Shown: positions 1 to 12,179, counted from the stretch's first letter. The stretch: DNA of 64,000 nucleotides from Holtermannia corniformis (GCA_001599935.1 BCIJ01000020.1:232107-296106), one strand, 5' to 3'. Notes: generated by a model not told the origin, from the sequence alone. Numbers and translations: made by a program.

Positions 1-149
1 TCGATAGCAGGCATGGGCTCAAGGTGGCACCTGCTCCCATTAGGATTAGAATTCCTAATCAGCAGTTGCTTCATTAGGATAAATCTTGAAATCACCTCGA
101 ATGGCACGCACCCCTGTTCGTCGCCTTGACCAAGCGACAACCACCCAGT

Positions 150-578
150 ATGGTACGCAACAAGCAGATGCGAGCATGCCTCGTCTGCTCGTACGTACAA
201 GACCGAGACGAGTTCATCCGCGGCGGCTGTCCAAACTGCGAAGACATGCTCGAGGTCAGTCGGTCCCATGCTCTCCATTCCTACTCACGCCGCACAGATG
301 CGAGGCCAAGCCGAACGAGTCGACGAGTGCACGTCGGCGAATTTCGACGGCATGATTGCCGTCATGAAGCCCGAGATGAGCTGGGTTGCGCGATGGCAGC
401 GGATCGGTAGGTGTTGTGGACACCCGATGCACCACGCTGACGCCGTCGTTGGGCAGACAAGAAACAGCCGGGCCTGTATGCCGTGCGCGTGATTGGCCGC
501 CCACCCGAGGATGTGATTGAGACGATTGAGCAGCGGCATGGTGTTTTCAGACCGAGGGATATGGAGGATGACTCGTAG
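150..578 (+). CDS. SPT4: Transcription elongation factor Spt4 (DSIF small subunit)
   Basis: Spt4 pairs with the NGN domain of Spt5 to form DSIF, a processivity factor for RNA polymerase II (and I) in the nucleus. Three exons (150..254, 298..406, 457..578) join to 336 nt, giving 111 aa, the normal length for Spt4. The N-terminus carries the four-cysteine zinc site: a CLVC pair at residues 10-13 and a CPNC pair at 27-30. A W-containing core follows (SWVARWQRI), and the tail has the usual GLYAVRV strand. Introns are 43 and 50 nt with GT..AG ends. The ATG at 150 is the first in frame that gives a typical start; an upstream in-frame TTG is not needed. The gene is convergent with the SET-TAD3 gene, 167 bp away. 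Identification rests on sequence recall of the family, but motif order and length fit closely. Confidence 0.93.
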
Positions 579-745
579 GGAGACGGTGTGAAAGTAGAGT
601 TTTGCATCCAGCACTGTATGTATCACCAGTATATCGTCAAGCCGCTCCGGACCTGCTCGAGATGTCACTAGCTAGCTGTGAACGCACGAGATCAGCACTG
701 GCCCATACAATGCATGCAAGACGGCCTAAGGCTACAGCAGTGGCG

Positions 746-2975
746 CTACAGGTCGATCGTTTCCTCAATCACGAGCTTTTCCCTCGTCTGCTCGTCCACC
801 TCTCCCCGCCATCGCCAGACCTCGAACCGGTGATTCAACCCCTGGTGCCCGTGCACGCCATACACGCCTCCGAGGCCACCGCCGACCGTCCTCGGGAAGA
901 CATAGTACACTTCGCGGACGCGCGAGTGCAGGAGCGCCATGGAACACATGACGCACGGTTCATGCGATGCAAAGAGCGAGAGCGACGTCAGCAGGTAGTC
1001 TGCGCCGTTCCGCGTCGGGTTGACGGTGCTGAATGGCGGGACGGTCCGGAGGCGCGCGATCGAGGCGATGCAGGCCATGGCGGCATGTCGGAGCGGGTGG
1101 CCTTGTGAGTTGCGCATGTCGCAAGCCGAAGCGCGCATATCGGGGGTCGGCAGGATAAAGCCCTGTTCTTGCGGTTGGCAGATTGGGGGCGCGGCCGTGC
1201 AGTGCACGGCGGATGGGATCTCGCCCGCTTGCTCGGCGGCCAGAGCGTCGGCTAGCACGCGCTTGATCCCGGCGCGAACCCAGGCTTTCTTGGCGGCGGA
1301 CCAGGATCGGTCCTCTTCGGGCTTGTTGCGCCAGGGAGAGAACGTGACGGGCCAGATGGCCGTCATGGCCGGCAACTCTTCTTGCGTGCGCGCAGGACAA
1401 GTCGGCACCCCGACGGTATAGGGCATCAGAGCGCCAAGAGGTTGGTGAAACGCAACGAGCAGAGCACGCAGCTCGTCGATCGAGATCTCGGACGCGGTGC
1501 ACAAGAGCACATAGTTTTCCACCGGGTCGATCGCTGACGGCGTCAGCCAAGACTCACATCCAGCTATCTCGGCTCACGATTCCCCTCCGAGTCCTGTACG
1601 ACCCGCCGAACGCGCTTGAGGTGCCGCAGCTGGACATCGTCCATGTCACTGTGCTTGACAAACCTGTATTCGTTAGCTTGTGCTTCACACCGCGACTCGC
1701 GCGACGCACTGCAAGATCGGATGCGTCATCTTTGGATCCGTGACTTTGACGACCCAAACGTCGACTAGACCGTGTCAGCGCCGCCTGCCCTGCTTGTGGA
1801 AGACACGTACCGAGCGCCATGTCTTCACCATTCTTCTTATGGTCGACATTGCCCTTGATCCTCTCGACCTCGTCCCAGCTCTCGTCGTCGTCTTCTGGCG
1901 GTCGCGCATCCCAATCGGCCTCGTCGAAATCGAGCGCGTCGACCAAGTCGGCGGTCCCACCGACGTAGCCGAGTTCTTTGCCGCCCGTCGAATGCAGTGG
2001 TGGCGGGAGATCACTGAGGATCGGTGGTGGCAGTGGGACTGGCAGTCGGGAGGACGAGGCGCTCGCTGAGCGGCTGGCGGGTGCGGTTTGGCCGCCGGCA
2101 GAGCGATCAGGTTTGACAACAGTGGAGATTGGGTTGGCACTGCTGTTGCCGACGCTCAACTTGGGTTTGCTAGCGCTCGATCGTCGCCGTCGTCGTCGCT
2201 CTGCGCGGTCTTTGTGGTCTTGGTGGTGTGACGGGCGCATGCCCAGCCTCGCCCCGTCCGGTCCTCGTTTCGGGTTCGAAGGGGGGACAATGACTTGGCC
2301 ATCGTCATCCGAGAGGTTTTGCAAGAATGCAGACAGTGGGTCCTCTTCCTCCACCTGGGCTGCGGCTACCAGCTCGGTCCCGGCCGCGTAGTCTGGCTTG
2401 AACCAGAGCTTGGCCTCATCTGCCGAGTAGCAAATGTTGAGCTCTTCACCCTGCTCGATCCTGCGCGTGGTATAAAACTCCATGATCTCCTGTCCGGCCG
2501 CTGCTTTACGGAACGAGACGTTTGGGTTCGGCGAATGGTTGAAGAGGGAGCCGAGGCCGAGGCAGAGAGCCTGGGCTCCTGCGTGCCATGTGAATGTGTA
2601 CGAGCCCAGCAGGGTCGTGTCGAGGTTGTGCGAGGTGTATTCGGCTGAAGGGAAGACTAGGAGCGGGGCGCGCTCGAGTAGGGTGTGGGCTGGGAGCGGG
2701 TGGGGTGCGTAGACGCCTCGACCGCGCAGAGGGTCTGTACGGAGGTGGAGCGAAAGCGGGTTGAGGATGTAAGGGTCGTCTTGAATGTTGTGCTCGTGCT
2801 CGAGGCCGTGTCCATTCGAAAGGCCGTGTTCGTCCGTGGACATGGCGTTGGGCCGAGGCAGACTGACTGCAGCCGTCCGTGTCGACAGCTCGGAACCAGC
2901 TTGATCCGGCCCCGGCTTGCCCACTGGCGAGTCGGAGCTCGCGCGCTCGACAATGTCCTTGCCCGTCGTCGTCAT
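746..2975 (-). CDS. TAD3: SET-domain (Set7-like) / tRNA adenosine deaminase subunit Tad3 fusion protein
   Basis: Exons 2975..1811, 1764..1710, 1663..1578 and 1533..746 join to 2,094 nt, an open frame of 697 aa. Residues about 65-185 form a SET methyltransferase domain: GRGVYAP near the start, the catalytic FNHSPNPNV motif and a closing ELNICYS. It most resembles fission yeast Set7 (an H3K37 methyltransferase, from memory). A basic, low-complexity linker of about 200 aa follows. Residues from about 386 (MALVDVW) to the end match Tad3/ADAT3, the non-catalytic partner of Tad2 in A34-to-inosine editing of tRNA. They include LRHLKRVRR, a degenerate HAE motif (HAA), the zinc ligands EPCVMC, and the LNHRFEVW tail. 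No stop separates the two parts and all three introns (46, 46, 44 nt) keep phase. The alternative is two overlapping genes, with TAD3 starting at the ATG whose A is base 1820. A SET-only product ending at 1554 would require reading through the introns. Confidence 0.75.
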
Positions 2976-3648
2976 TGCAGTCTCATCCACGTCTCAAGTC
3001 GCGTGCGATGCGATGGGACCTGGCTCGAGCCCGTTGGCTGGTCGTCTAGCGTGTTTGAGAGTCGGTGCTTGGGCCGTGCGGGCGTATCTGTGCGCGTGCT
3101 GGACCTGACTTAGCCGCAGTGTGCGCTCGCCCGTGTTTGTGCTGCTGCGTGTACTGGCTACAGTGAATCGGAAAAGCCAAGATGCGCACCAAATTGTGGC
3201 GCTTACGTAAGCAGGCTGGTCGGTCTTCATGTGACACCCGGCTACCCTTGCCTGCTAGCAGCTGGCTAACGGTTCGCTAGCGAGGTCGAAGCAGCAGTTA
3301 CCCGCTGCCAGACCCAGGGCGCATTCGACAGCAACGCGGCATCGCAAGTTGAGGTAGAGCGGGCATACAGCGCAGAGCGACGCCACACACCAAAGGACGC
3401 ACACAAGACTGGACAGTGCGCACGGCCCAGTCAGGGCGGACGGGATCGACGGACAAACTGTATCCGGCTCACGTGGTCGGGTCCGTGCACTCAAAGGCAG
3501 TGCTCAAACACTCGCACCACCGCACAGACGACACATCTCACTGTTGACGGCCGTCGTGTGAGTCGGTCGCCCACAGCACAAACGCATCTTGGCCGCTCGA
3601 CACTGAACCCGCTCAGACACTGACATCCGCAGCCAGACCGACTGCGCA
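2976..3648. promoter_or_regulatory. Divergent intergenic region, SET-TAD3 / aspartic protease
   Basis: These 673 bp separate two genes that start in opposite directions, so the region must hold both promoters. I see no convincing coding frame, RNA gene, clear TATA box or repeat here. It is rich in CA and CGC dinucleotide runs. Confidence 0.5.
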
Positions 3649-6093
3649 ATGCTCGGCTCCAGCAGCGCTCTCTACCTGCTCACACTCGTGTGCTGCAACT
3701 CGGCATTCACCCACGCTCTCGTCCAACTCCCACCGGGCATCGTGCCCCGTCACCCGCCTGGTCTGGTGCACCGGACATTATCCAGGCGGGTCGCAGCACC
3801 GCATGTGCCTTTGACCGGTCTCGAGCTCGCCCTCGTCCCGGTCGCTGCTTCCGAGCAAGAGCTTGTCAAAAGGCAGGCGCTGATATCCACCAACACGAGT
3901 CGCTCAGGGATCCAAGAGCTCAAGTCGACCGCTGGGTCCGTTGCCGCCCCAGCCTTTAGCCAAGCTGACGCGCCCAGCACTTATTCCATTCCCGTCATCG
4001 TCGGCTCACCAGCCACAGCGTACCCTCTGCAACTCGACCTCGCATCCGCCGATCTGCTACTAGCCTCGACCCTGTGCACGGCAGACTCTTGCCCGCCATC
4101 AAAGGGCACGACCGTCAACCCGTATTATGGGATCACGTCGAGCTCGTCCTTGATCAACGTCACGGACGCTCAAGGCGAGTCCATCCCTTGGACGACACGG
4201 TATGCGGATGGGACGGCTGCGAGTGGTCATGTGGCCATGGAGACGGTCGAGCTCGCAGGTGTCGCGGTGGATGAGGTGCCTTTTGGTGCGTGGCTATAGA
4301 CGCAACCGGCGCGAGCGCTGACAAGCAACAGGCGTCATCAACGCTACCAATGTCACGCTGGAAGAACAGCGCATCTCGGGCATCTTGGGTCTCGCGTTCC
4401 CCAGGCTGTCGACGCTCACGCGCGCAGCGCTGCGCGAGACCGGAAACGACTCGTCCGCGTCCATCTCTGCATCCGCATCCCTCTCTGAATCTGCGTCCCA
4501 CACATCCACCGTCTCGGGCGCAAGTAGCACCAGCACAGCGCGCTATCTCCCGCCTCTCCTTCAAAGCCTCACCACCTCGCCACACCTCCAATACCCGCTC
4601 TTCGCCCTCTCCCTCTCCCCGACCAACCCATCATTAACCCTCGGCGGCGTCTCGGCAGACTACATTTCCCCATCCAACGCGACCGACGGCCGCCGCATCC
4701 AAGATATCGACTGGGTCCAGGTCGTGCCGTTTGGCCCGGCCGTGGATTCCGCAGAGGCGCAGAGCTTGGTCCCGACCAGTGTTGAAGCTTATAGCTCGAG
4801 CGCCGCGAGTGCGAGTGCGAGCGCCAGTGCGGGGTCGCAACAGAGAAAGAGGGCGGACCCGAGCTCGTTGCTGCAACTGGAAGATGAGGCGTACCTTTAC
4901 TGGGCTGTGCAGCTGCGCAACATCTCGGTATGCCAGTACGGGATCCCTCCGCCCTGATGGCTGACATACGTCTAGGTCAACGGCACCGACGTCGGGCTTG
5001 AATCGTCGTATGCCGATCTAGGGCTTGGAAGCGTTGCGCTGCTTGACGTGTGCGTACCTCTCCGATCTGTGCGTGATCAACGACGCGGCACTGACGACTT
5101 CGCACAGCGGCACGAATGGGATCTATGGCCCCGCACAGGATGTGAGTTGAAATCTCATCCGCGGCGCCATAGCTAATCAACAGGTCGTGAACCTCTTCTC
5201 GCACATCACCGACGCAAGACAAGTCGCAGAAGGCCAGTGGGCCGTTCCGTGCGCGACCGAGATGACGCTCGGGTTCTCATTCGGGTAAGTGCACCGAAGC
5301 CCAGTGGCGCAAGCTGACACCTCTAGCGGTCGCTATGTGACGCTCCAGCCTTCAGATTGGTTAATTGGCAGGGTCGTGAATAGTGAAATGTGTCTTGCGT
5401 GGCCTGTCGCTCTGGTGCGTCGGGTGCGCCGCGGTTTAGCACGGTGCTGACGTTACAGCCTGAGAATGGCGATGGGCTCGATTGGCAGCTTGGCACGCCG
5501 TTCTTGCGCAAAGTGTACAGTATCTACAGGTACGTGAGGACATGTGAGGTGGCTGCGACTGATGGTGCAGCTACGGTATCAATGGCGTTCAAGCGCCTCT
5601 GGTCGGCTTCCTACCCATGCCCGAGGGCACAACCGCGTCTTCGTCCTCTACATCGCAATCCGCATCCTCCGTCTCAGCATCCAGTACCTCTCACGACCCA
5701 AACTCGCCAACACCAACATCAGTCCAAGACGCCTCGCAAATCACCTCGCACCTCACAACGACCCTCGCAACACAGCTGCCCAACGTCTTGATCCCCAGTC
5801 CGACCTTTACGACGCCCGCGTACCTCTTTTCATCGAGCCCTGTACTGTTGCCTGGCGTGCTGCAGACAGAGGGGCTCGCCAACGCATCGGCTTATACCGT
5901 CATGGAACCGCCGATCGTGGCGTCGACCAGTGCGAATGTGTCGAGCACGCGCAGCGTCGGAGGCGTTGGCGGCAGTATGGGCTCGTCCTCGCCCGAAAGC
6001 GCTGCACAGCATCAAGTTTCAATCATCTCACGTCTGTCCGCTCTCGCACTCGCACTCGCACTCGCAATCCCAGTCATCACCCTCTTGCCGTAA
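3649..6093 (+). CDS. GPI-anchored pepsin-like aspartic protease (yapsin type), atypical active site
   Basis: Eight exons (3649..4285, 4332..4927, 4976..5049, 5108..5141, 5184..5284, 5327..5414, 5459..5529, 5571..6093) total 2,124 nt, giving 707 aa. Residues 1-24 form a signal peptide. A propeptide follows with an LVKRQ site, a likely Kex2-type cleavage. The two A1-family lobes follow: the first active-site motif is DLAS in LQLDLASADLLLAS, where DTGS is normal; the second is DVGT in LLDVGTNGIYGP, where DTGT is normal. Both aspartates are kept, but the first glycine is alanine. A Ser/Ala-rich insert (about 4790-4850) contains QRKRA, a possible processing site as in yapsins. The C-terminus is Ser/Thr-rich and ends in a hydrophobic tail without charged residues, typical of GPI attachment. 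It probably acts at the cell wall or plasma membrane. Activity is uncertain because of the altered motifs. Confidence 0.85.
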
Positions 6094-6143
6094 TCCAACC
6101 CCAGCATCGCATCGCATTGTACTGTATCATAGCACCTTGATGA

Positions 6144-8215
6144 CTATCCTGCCAGCATCTCGAGTGGTAGATTCCGACCTTTGGACGTCGTAATCGTCTT
6201 TGTTTGCGTAAACGTCTCGACGGCCCATTTCCCGTTGAAGCGACCAAACCCGGAAATCTTGTATCCGCCGTGCGGTAGGGTCGGCTCATCGTGGATCGTC
6301 ATCGAGTTGATGTGAACCTGTGCACACTCTGTCAGCATCCACCTATGCGGTCGTAGGTCGGATAGCAACGACTCACCGCACCCGACTCGAGCTGTTTCGC
6401 AACATCGAGCGCCTCGCCCAGATCTTCGGACCACACAGAAGCTGTCAATCCCATCTCGCTCGCGTTCGCGAGCTCTACGGCGTGCGCCACGTCCCGAGCT
6501 CGTATAATGACGAATACCGGCGCGAACGTCTCTTCCGTATAGATACGTGATGACGGCGTGACGTCTGTCAGGATGACGGGGGTGTGCGACGAAGGTGAGG
6601 CTGTAGGACGAGTGTCGCCGAGTACTTTAGCGCCCTGTGTGTTATCAACATTGGCTTTGTACACCCCGAGGGTCGGACGACTGACATTCGCAACAGCTTG
6701 ATCGATCAGCGTCTGCAGCTCTGCTGCCGCTCCTGGACGGGCAAGCTGCATGCCCTCGGTCCCACGCGCCACTTCAAGCTCTTTGACGGTATTCTTGAGA
6801 GCCACCGTGAATGCTTCGAGAGCGCTGTCAACGACAATCACCCGTTCGGTCGACATGCAGATCTGGCCAGAGTGGAGCAGCGCTCCGTATAGCACCTGCC
6901 TCTAGTCAGCTGAGCAATACCGCACTGCACGACACTCGCATTGTTGGCTGCGATCTTCATATTGGCGGATGGCAAAATGATCGCAGGAGCTTTACCACCT
7001 AGCTCGAGCAGACATGGCCTAACCTATCAGCACTGACTTCTAACCAGCCATACACGAACTTGACCTCTCTTCCACATTGTTCGCCAATAAGACGTCCAAC
7101 CTTGGTGGAACCCGTAAAGTTGACCATCTGCAGTTGTCAGGCCTGTGACTGATTGTCTGAGCACACGACTCACGCGAACTCGAGGGTGTGCGATACACTG
7201 GCTGACACGCGCAGGCGTGTCCTCTGGCGCAAAGTTTAGAATCTGCAGGACGTTGGACGGTAGTCCTGCTTGCTGGAACAGCGGACCAAGCGCTGCATGA
7301 AGAGTTGGGATGAGAGGTGATGCTTCCAATGGTCAGGCTGGCGTCTGCGTGGAAGAAGCAGCGTACCCTTCAGAAGCACCGTGTTGCCACAAGAGAGAGG
7401 TCCGACTGACCGGGCGCATCAGCAATCGTCGTACCGACTCCATGCCAACAGACCTATCGAGCGGAGTGCGAGGGTCAAGCCGAAATTGAACGCTGGTATA
7501 CTGAGGACCACACCATATGGCTCGCGAAGTACGAGTGCGAGCGAGCCATCTTGCGTCGCCGGAATTTCTCCCTGTGCTCTGTTACTCGTGTGATCAACGC
7601 CCACTTTTCGACATACTTGCTCGTACACGGTCCTGGGCCACATGAGCTCCTGTTTGACACAGCTTGTTCACGTACGCCGCTGACGAGCCATCGACTATCG
7701 ACGTCGCAATGGCAAAGTCGATTTCGAGAATCGACTCGGATACCGAGGTGTCTTGCTGATACGCGGCCCGAAGCAGCGCTTTGTTGTCCCTCAATAAGCC
7801 AAGTAGCTCGCACGATATTAGCGCTACTATACCATCAGAGCGCAACCTACATTGAGCAAGATTTGTCGTCTTTTCNCCCCCGGTACCGCCCGCCACTCGC
7901 GAAAAGCCTGATGACTTCGCTCAATGGCCGCCAAGCTGTCAGCCGTCAGTCACCACAGTACACAAGCTCATTCACATACGTCTCCGCCTCGTTCACCGCA
8001 GACACGTCTGCGACCATCTGACCAGTACGCGGGTGTCGTATGTGGAAGGTTGACTTGCCGACGCCATGCTGATCATCGATCCACAGTGGGACCTGACGGA
8101 CCATTCTTGTCGATTGAGCGCGTCGCAACAAAGATACCTGGCTTGGGAGAGGACGATTCGCGGTTCTCCCTAGGAGCGAGCAACACGGCTGACATCTTGA
8201 GGGAAGCATGGTCAT
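6144..8215 (-). CDS. NAD(P)-dependent aldehyde dehydrogenase, salicylaldehyde/vanillin-type, probably mitochondrial
   Basis: This ALDH-superfamily enzyme oxidises an aldehyde to its acid. About nine or ten exons with introns of 40-50 nt assemble into a full-length protein. The N-terminus (from ATG at 8215) has arginines, serines and leucines and no acidic residues up to RRAQST, which looks like a mitochondrial presequence; an internal Met (MVRQVPLW) would give a cytosolic form. Visible core motifs are the cofactor-binding MVNFTGSTKVG, the general-base Glu in LLELGGKAPA, the nucleophile Cys in HSGQICMSTERV, and EETFAPVF. The C-terminus has TIHDEPTLPHGGYKISGFGRF, close to bacterial and fungal salicylaldehyde or vanillin dehydrogenases. 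The substrate is therefore likely aromatic, but this is inferred from one segment. One ambiguous base (7876) falls in a codon that is probably Glu. Confidence 0.88.
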
Positions 8216-8571
8216 GATGCGTCTGGTGAAGCTTGGTCCATATTCAGAAAGTCGGAACCGGTCCATGTGGAGGTCTTTCGGAGTGCAGCAGATCCGTGGC
8301 AACCGGCGAGCAAGCATTGGTACATGTCGTCATTCGTACAGAGACTAGTTGGGGCACAAGATAGACACGAGATGCGGACCGGAAACGCACATAGCAGATG
8401 AAGTATTCGGGTTCCCAAGCCCGAAGGAGCGGATGATGGATGTGTGCGTACATTTGCGGATGGTCGTTGATAGTTGCTGAGGGCCCAAAGGTCGTGACGT
8501 GCAATGGATACAGCCGTTTCCGGCAGAACGAGAAGAGCAAAGTCGAAGGCGAGAGATGCAAGGCAGACGGC
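8216..8571. other. Intergenic, ALDH 5' side / CDC24 3' side
   Basis: These 356 bp lie between two minus-strand genes. They should hold the CDC24 3' UTR and the ALDH promoter. I see no further gene or repeat. Confidence 0.5.
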
Positions 8572-11500
8572 CTACGAGACGTAGAGCTCGACACTGTTCT
8601 GCCGACTGCCCTCGAAAGCGAGTTGAACGTCGTCGTCGCACGCAACGAGGATCCGATCGTCGTCCTCGTCCTTGTAGTACAGGCGCAGGGGCGTATCGTC
8701 CTTCTTGGCTCCGCACAGGCGAACCTTCTTTTGTACTTTTTCCGCCAATGTCGCAAATCCAATATTGGGTGCAACGCCAATCACGAACAGGTCCTGAGCG
8801 GGTCAGCATCGTGCGCGGAGTGCAGTAAATTGCTTACGTTTACAAAGTGCACCTTGCACATCATGAGCATCCCCCTGCCGCTGTCCCCGCTGCCTTGGCG
8901 GGACACGGGCGCGCTCCCATGCGCGCCATTGCTGTACGGTGTGATCGGGGAATGACTAGACGTCTCTGAGATCTCGGTAGCATTGCTACCAGCACTCGCC
9001 CGCTTCATAAACGCCGCGCTGCTAGTCGTCGTTGACGCACTCGTGCCCAATGTAGACTTTGACGGGTTGAGAGACGGGTCGTGTGGGTAGTGTGACCAAG
9101 CCAGAGGCGATCCTTGCATGTCTGGCACAGGTGGCAGAGCTGCGGAGACCTTGGGCATCTGGTAGACATTGGGTGATGATGCGCTGCGCATACGCAATGG
9201 CGGTGGTTGCGGCTGCATCAACGTCGGTGTCATCCCCTGTGATGGTGTCCGAGTGAGGTCTCCCCGCACTCCTAGTCGCGACGGCCCGCGCACGGTAGTG
9301 TCCGAATCGCCGCGGTTGAAGTGACTCGGGAAGGATGCCCCACCATCTTCGTACTCTTCATTCGCCCTTCCAAGGCGAGCTTGGCTCATCTGATTCCTCA
9401 GCGGGCGCATACCGGCAGTCGGCGTCCCAAACGACGCTTCCGATGCTGTAGACGACGCCGACATGAGCCGGGGTAGCGGTGGCATGGCGGGCAAGCTACC
9501 CGAAGGGTGCTGGTTGCGCCATTGTTGCATGTTGGGCCCGTTCTGGTCTTCAGTGTACGCTCTGGCGCGGAGCATCTCTGCTTGGCGTTCCGGCGGTACA
9601 CCCTGTGTACTCTGGGTTCGTCGAGCACCGGCACCAGGAATCGCGGCGATAGGGTATGGGCCTGAAGCAATCCCACTCGGTGTCGAGCGACCACTTCGTG
9701 ACAGCACGTCATCGGCTTCCCAATGCTCGTCAGCGTGATAGTGATTGAAGCCGCCGTTTGGCGGCCGTTCAACGGCTGGTGTGATTGGAGCGAATTGCGA
9801 AGTAGGCGAAGTAAAGTGCGATGGCGAGTTCTGACGTTCAGGTTGCTGCTGGCGCTCGTAACGGCGCTTTGCTTGGAGCTTGACCAATTCGTGGATCTTG
9901 TCGTTCCACTTTGTAATCTGCTCCTCGCTTCTCCCAATGATGACAAAGGAGTCGTGCCCGTCGGGCACGTCGGGGATCGGAGACTGTACGCGCCAAAAGA
10001 TCTCGAGTGCGTAAGGTTGAGCTTGACGATCGTCAGCGCAACGTTGCTTTCTATTGATCAAACTTACTTGGCGTGGGCACAGGTTGAGTCGAGCTGATAT
10101 TCTGCACAAAGATACGACCCTTGAGAGCAAGTGGTTTCTTGGGCGGTGGCGCGACCTTGCCACTCGCCGTCTTGTCCTTGCGAAGCATGCTCGAGCTCTT
10201 GCTCATCTTCTTCGTATCCTTGCGATCCGGCGAGACCTCCTTGCAACACAGCAGCATCTTTTCAAACAAGAAGATGTGGTACTCGCGCGCATCGGGACCC
10301 TTGGTGACGGCAAAGTGGTCATCGATGAAGAGCTGGCCAAACGACTCGAGCACGTGCCCTTTCCAGTCTTCAACGCGCTCCCAGAGCTCGCGCACGGTCG
10401 CGGCCTTCTCTTTCGAGTCGAGCACGTCGTTGACGTCGTTTGCGATTCGGACACTCGCAGCCAGACCGTTTTCTAGCTCTTTACGGTGTCCGTACTCGTG
10501 CTTGGCCGTTTCCTTGAGGATTGCCTGCACCGTGTGAGCCGAAGCCGTTGACCGACGCCGACACGAACCTCTAATAGCAACTTGTACTTGGTCACACGCT
10601 GGATCGGCTTGATCAAGAACGCCGACAACTCGGTTTCGGGGTTCAAGCATGGCTTTTCGCCCTCTGGTAACTCTTCGCCTCGCTAGGGCAATCGATAAGC
10701 GCTTTCCGAGTCAAGTTCGAGAGCCTTACCTTGAGATTGGGCATCTCGGCCGTTATCAGGGACGCAGCGTCAATAAAGTTGGCACAGTACGGTCCGTACA
10801 CTGTAAAGTCTCGCTCCTATGACCCAGAGAAGTCAGCACTGTTGTATCGTGTGATTGACCACATACAAATTCGACGAATGGATATCCCCACCGACCCTCG
10901 CACCAAGCGCTAGGCCCGATCTCCTGCACCGGCTCAAACTGCATTTCGAGCTGTGTCAAGAAACGGCGCTATTCGTCGCGTCAGCGTAGAACAATCCTCC
11001 ATCACATCGCGGACGTACGTGAAAGTCGAGAACCTTGCCGAGGTTGGAGAAGATGAGATGGACCGTGTCTGGCGTCACGAGCTGGTACTGCAGCAGCTCT
11101 TTCGAGTAACGCTGCAGAACCTCGAGTTCCTGCACATAGGTCTTTTCACTCGCCACGAGCTCTTCGACACTTTTGTACGCAGACGTGGCGGACCCAGCCA
11201 AAGACGCTCGGCGCGAGGCTTCGCCGTCGCGATCCGGCTCATGCAGGCCTGCATGCATGTTGGCGGCCATATTCGAGATGCCGCCAGCGCCTGGCCCTGT
11301 CCCGCCCATGGAGAAGGGGATATCGTATGATGAGCTGTCGTGCGGTCTAGAGGACGACCGGGACATGGAGTGATGGTGTGAATGCGCCGACTGCGGGTAT
11401 GGCGTTGTAGGCGAGCTGGGCGATACCAGTGCCGAGTCGGGCATGGCGTCGAGGATCAAGTCGACAGTGTACAAGACCTTCATGAGTCCACCCGTGTCTT

Positions 11501-12179
11501 CGCCCCAGAGCTCATGCACCGCCCAGAGCTCATCCGACTCGGGCCAGCGTCCGTCCTTTTTCAATTTCCACATGGCCATTGAAAAGCTCGCAATGTATCG
11601 CTTACAGTTCTTGGCGTTTTCAGGCTTGCGCGCCCAGTCGTACACGCCCTCGGGCGCCGACTTGAAGTCTGGAAACTCGTAGTTGATGGGCTGTGGTGGT
11701 GGCAGTGTAGAGTACAGGCTTGATGTTGGAGTTGAGAATGCGGGGATCAAGAGGTTGTACAGGTGAATGAGGGAGGACCCTAGCCGGAGGGTATGGCAGA
11801 CGTGATTTACAACATTTTGGTGTGGAACCGAGGACGGTTGTTCTGCCGAGTGTCAGGCGTTGCACAGTCGGGTGAGTGGAGCACGCACCAAGAAAATCCT
11901 CAAAGCCGTCTACCCTGCGCAGGCGTTTCCTGAGGTCTGAACACGTTTGATACAACGATTTTGTGCTGGACAGGGCAGCGGTCTTGAGTGCCAATGCGTT
12001 TTGCCTGGGTCTATCAGTGTGTGCTCGCGACTCCCACGGCCCACTGACGGGTTGAGGGGCATTTGGATGCTCTGAATGTCGAGTGGGGGCAGGGGTGAAG
12101 AGAGGCTCGGGGCCATGCTGATACCTCCTGCATTGCTGCCAGCCGACACGCTACCCAATCGCCGTCTTGCAGCGGCCAT
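8572..12179 (-). CDS. CDC24: Rho guanine nucleotide exchange factor Cdc24/Scd1
   Basis: Cdc24 activates Cdc42 at sites of polarised growth. The full fungal architecture is visible in order from the ATG at 12179. First comes a CDC24-type calponin-homology region (YDWARKPENAKNCKRYI ... LWGEDTGGLMKVLYTVDLILDAM). Next is a DH catalytic domain (SVEELVASEKTYVQELEVLQ ... LIFSNLGKVLDFH). Then a PH domain (ESFGQLFIDDHFAV ... YHIFLFEKMLLCCKE ... FVIIGRSEEQITKWNDKI). A long Ser/Pro-rich disordered stretch (about 9800-8890) follows. The last exon is a C-terminal PB1 domain with the acidic OPCA-like segment YYKDEDDDRILVACDDDVQL, ending at 8572. The PB1 exon joins after KVHFVN through a 45-nt intron. PB1 normally binds Bem1/Scd2. 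Individual exon edges within the DH and PH parts were not all fixed. Confidence 0.93.

Noticed and set aside
1554..1811. Continuation of the SET-domain frame to a stop at 1554 as the normal end of that gene
   Set aside because: It runs through three introns and across Tad3 exons in the wrong frame. The spliced path matches Tad3, so the extension is at best an intron-retention product.
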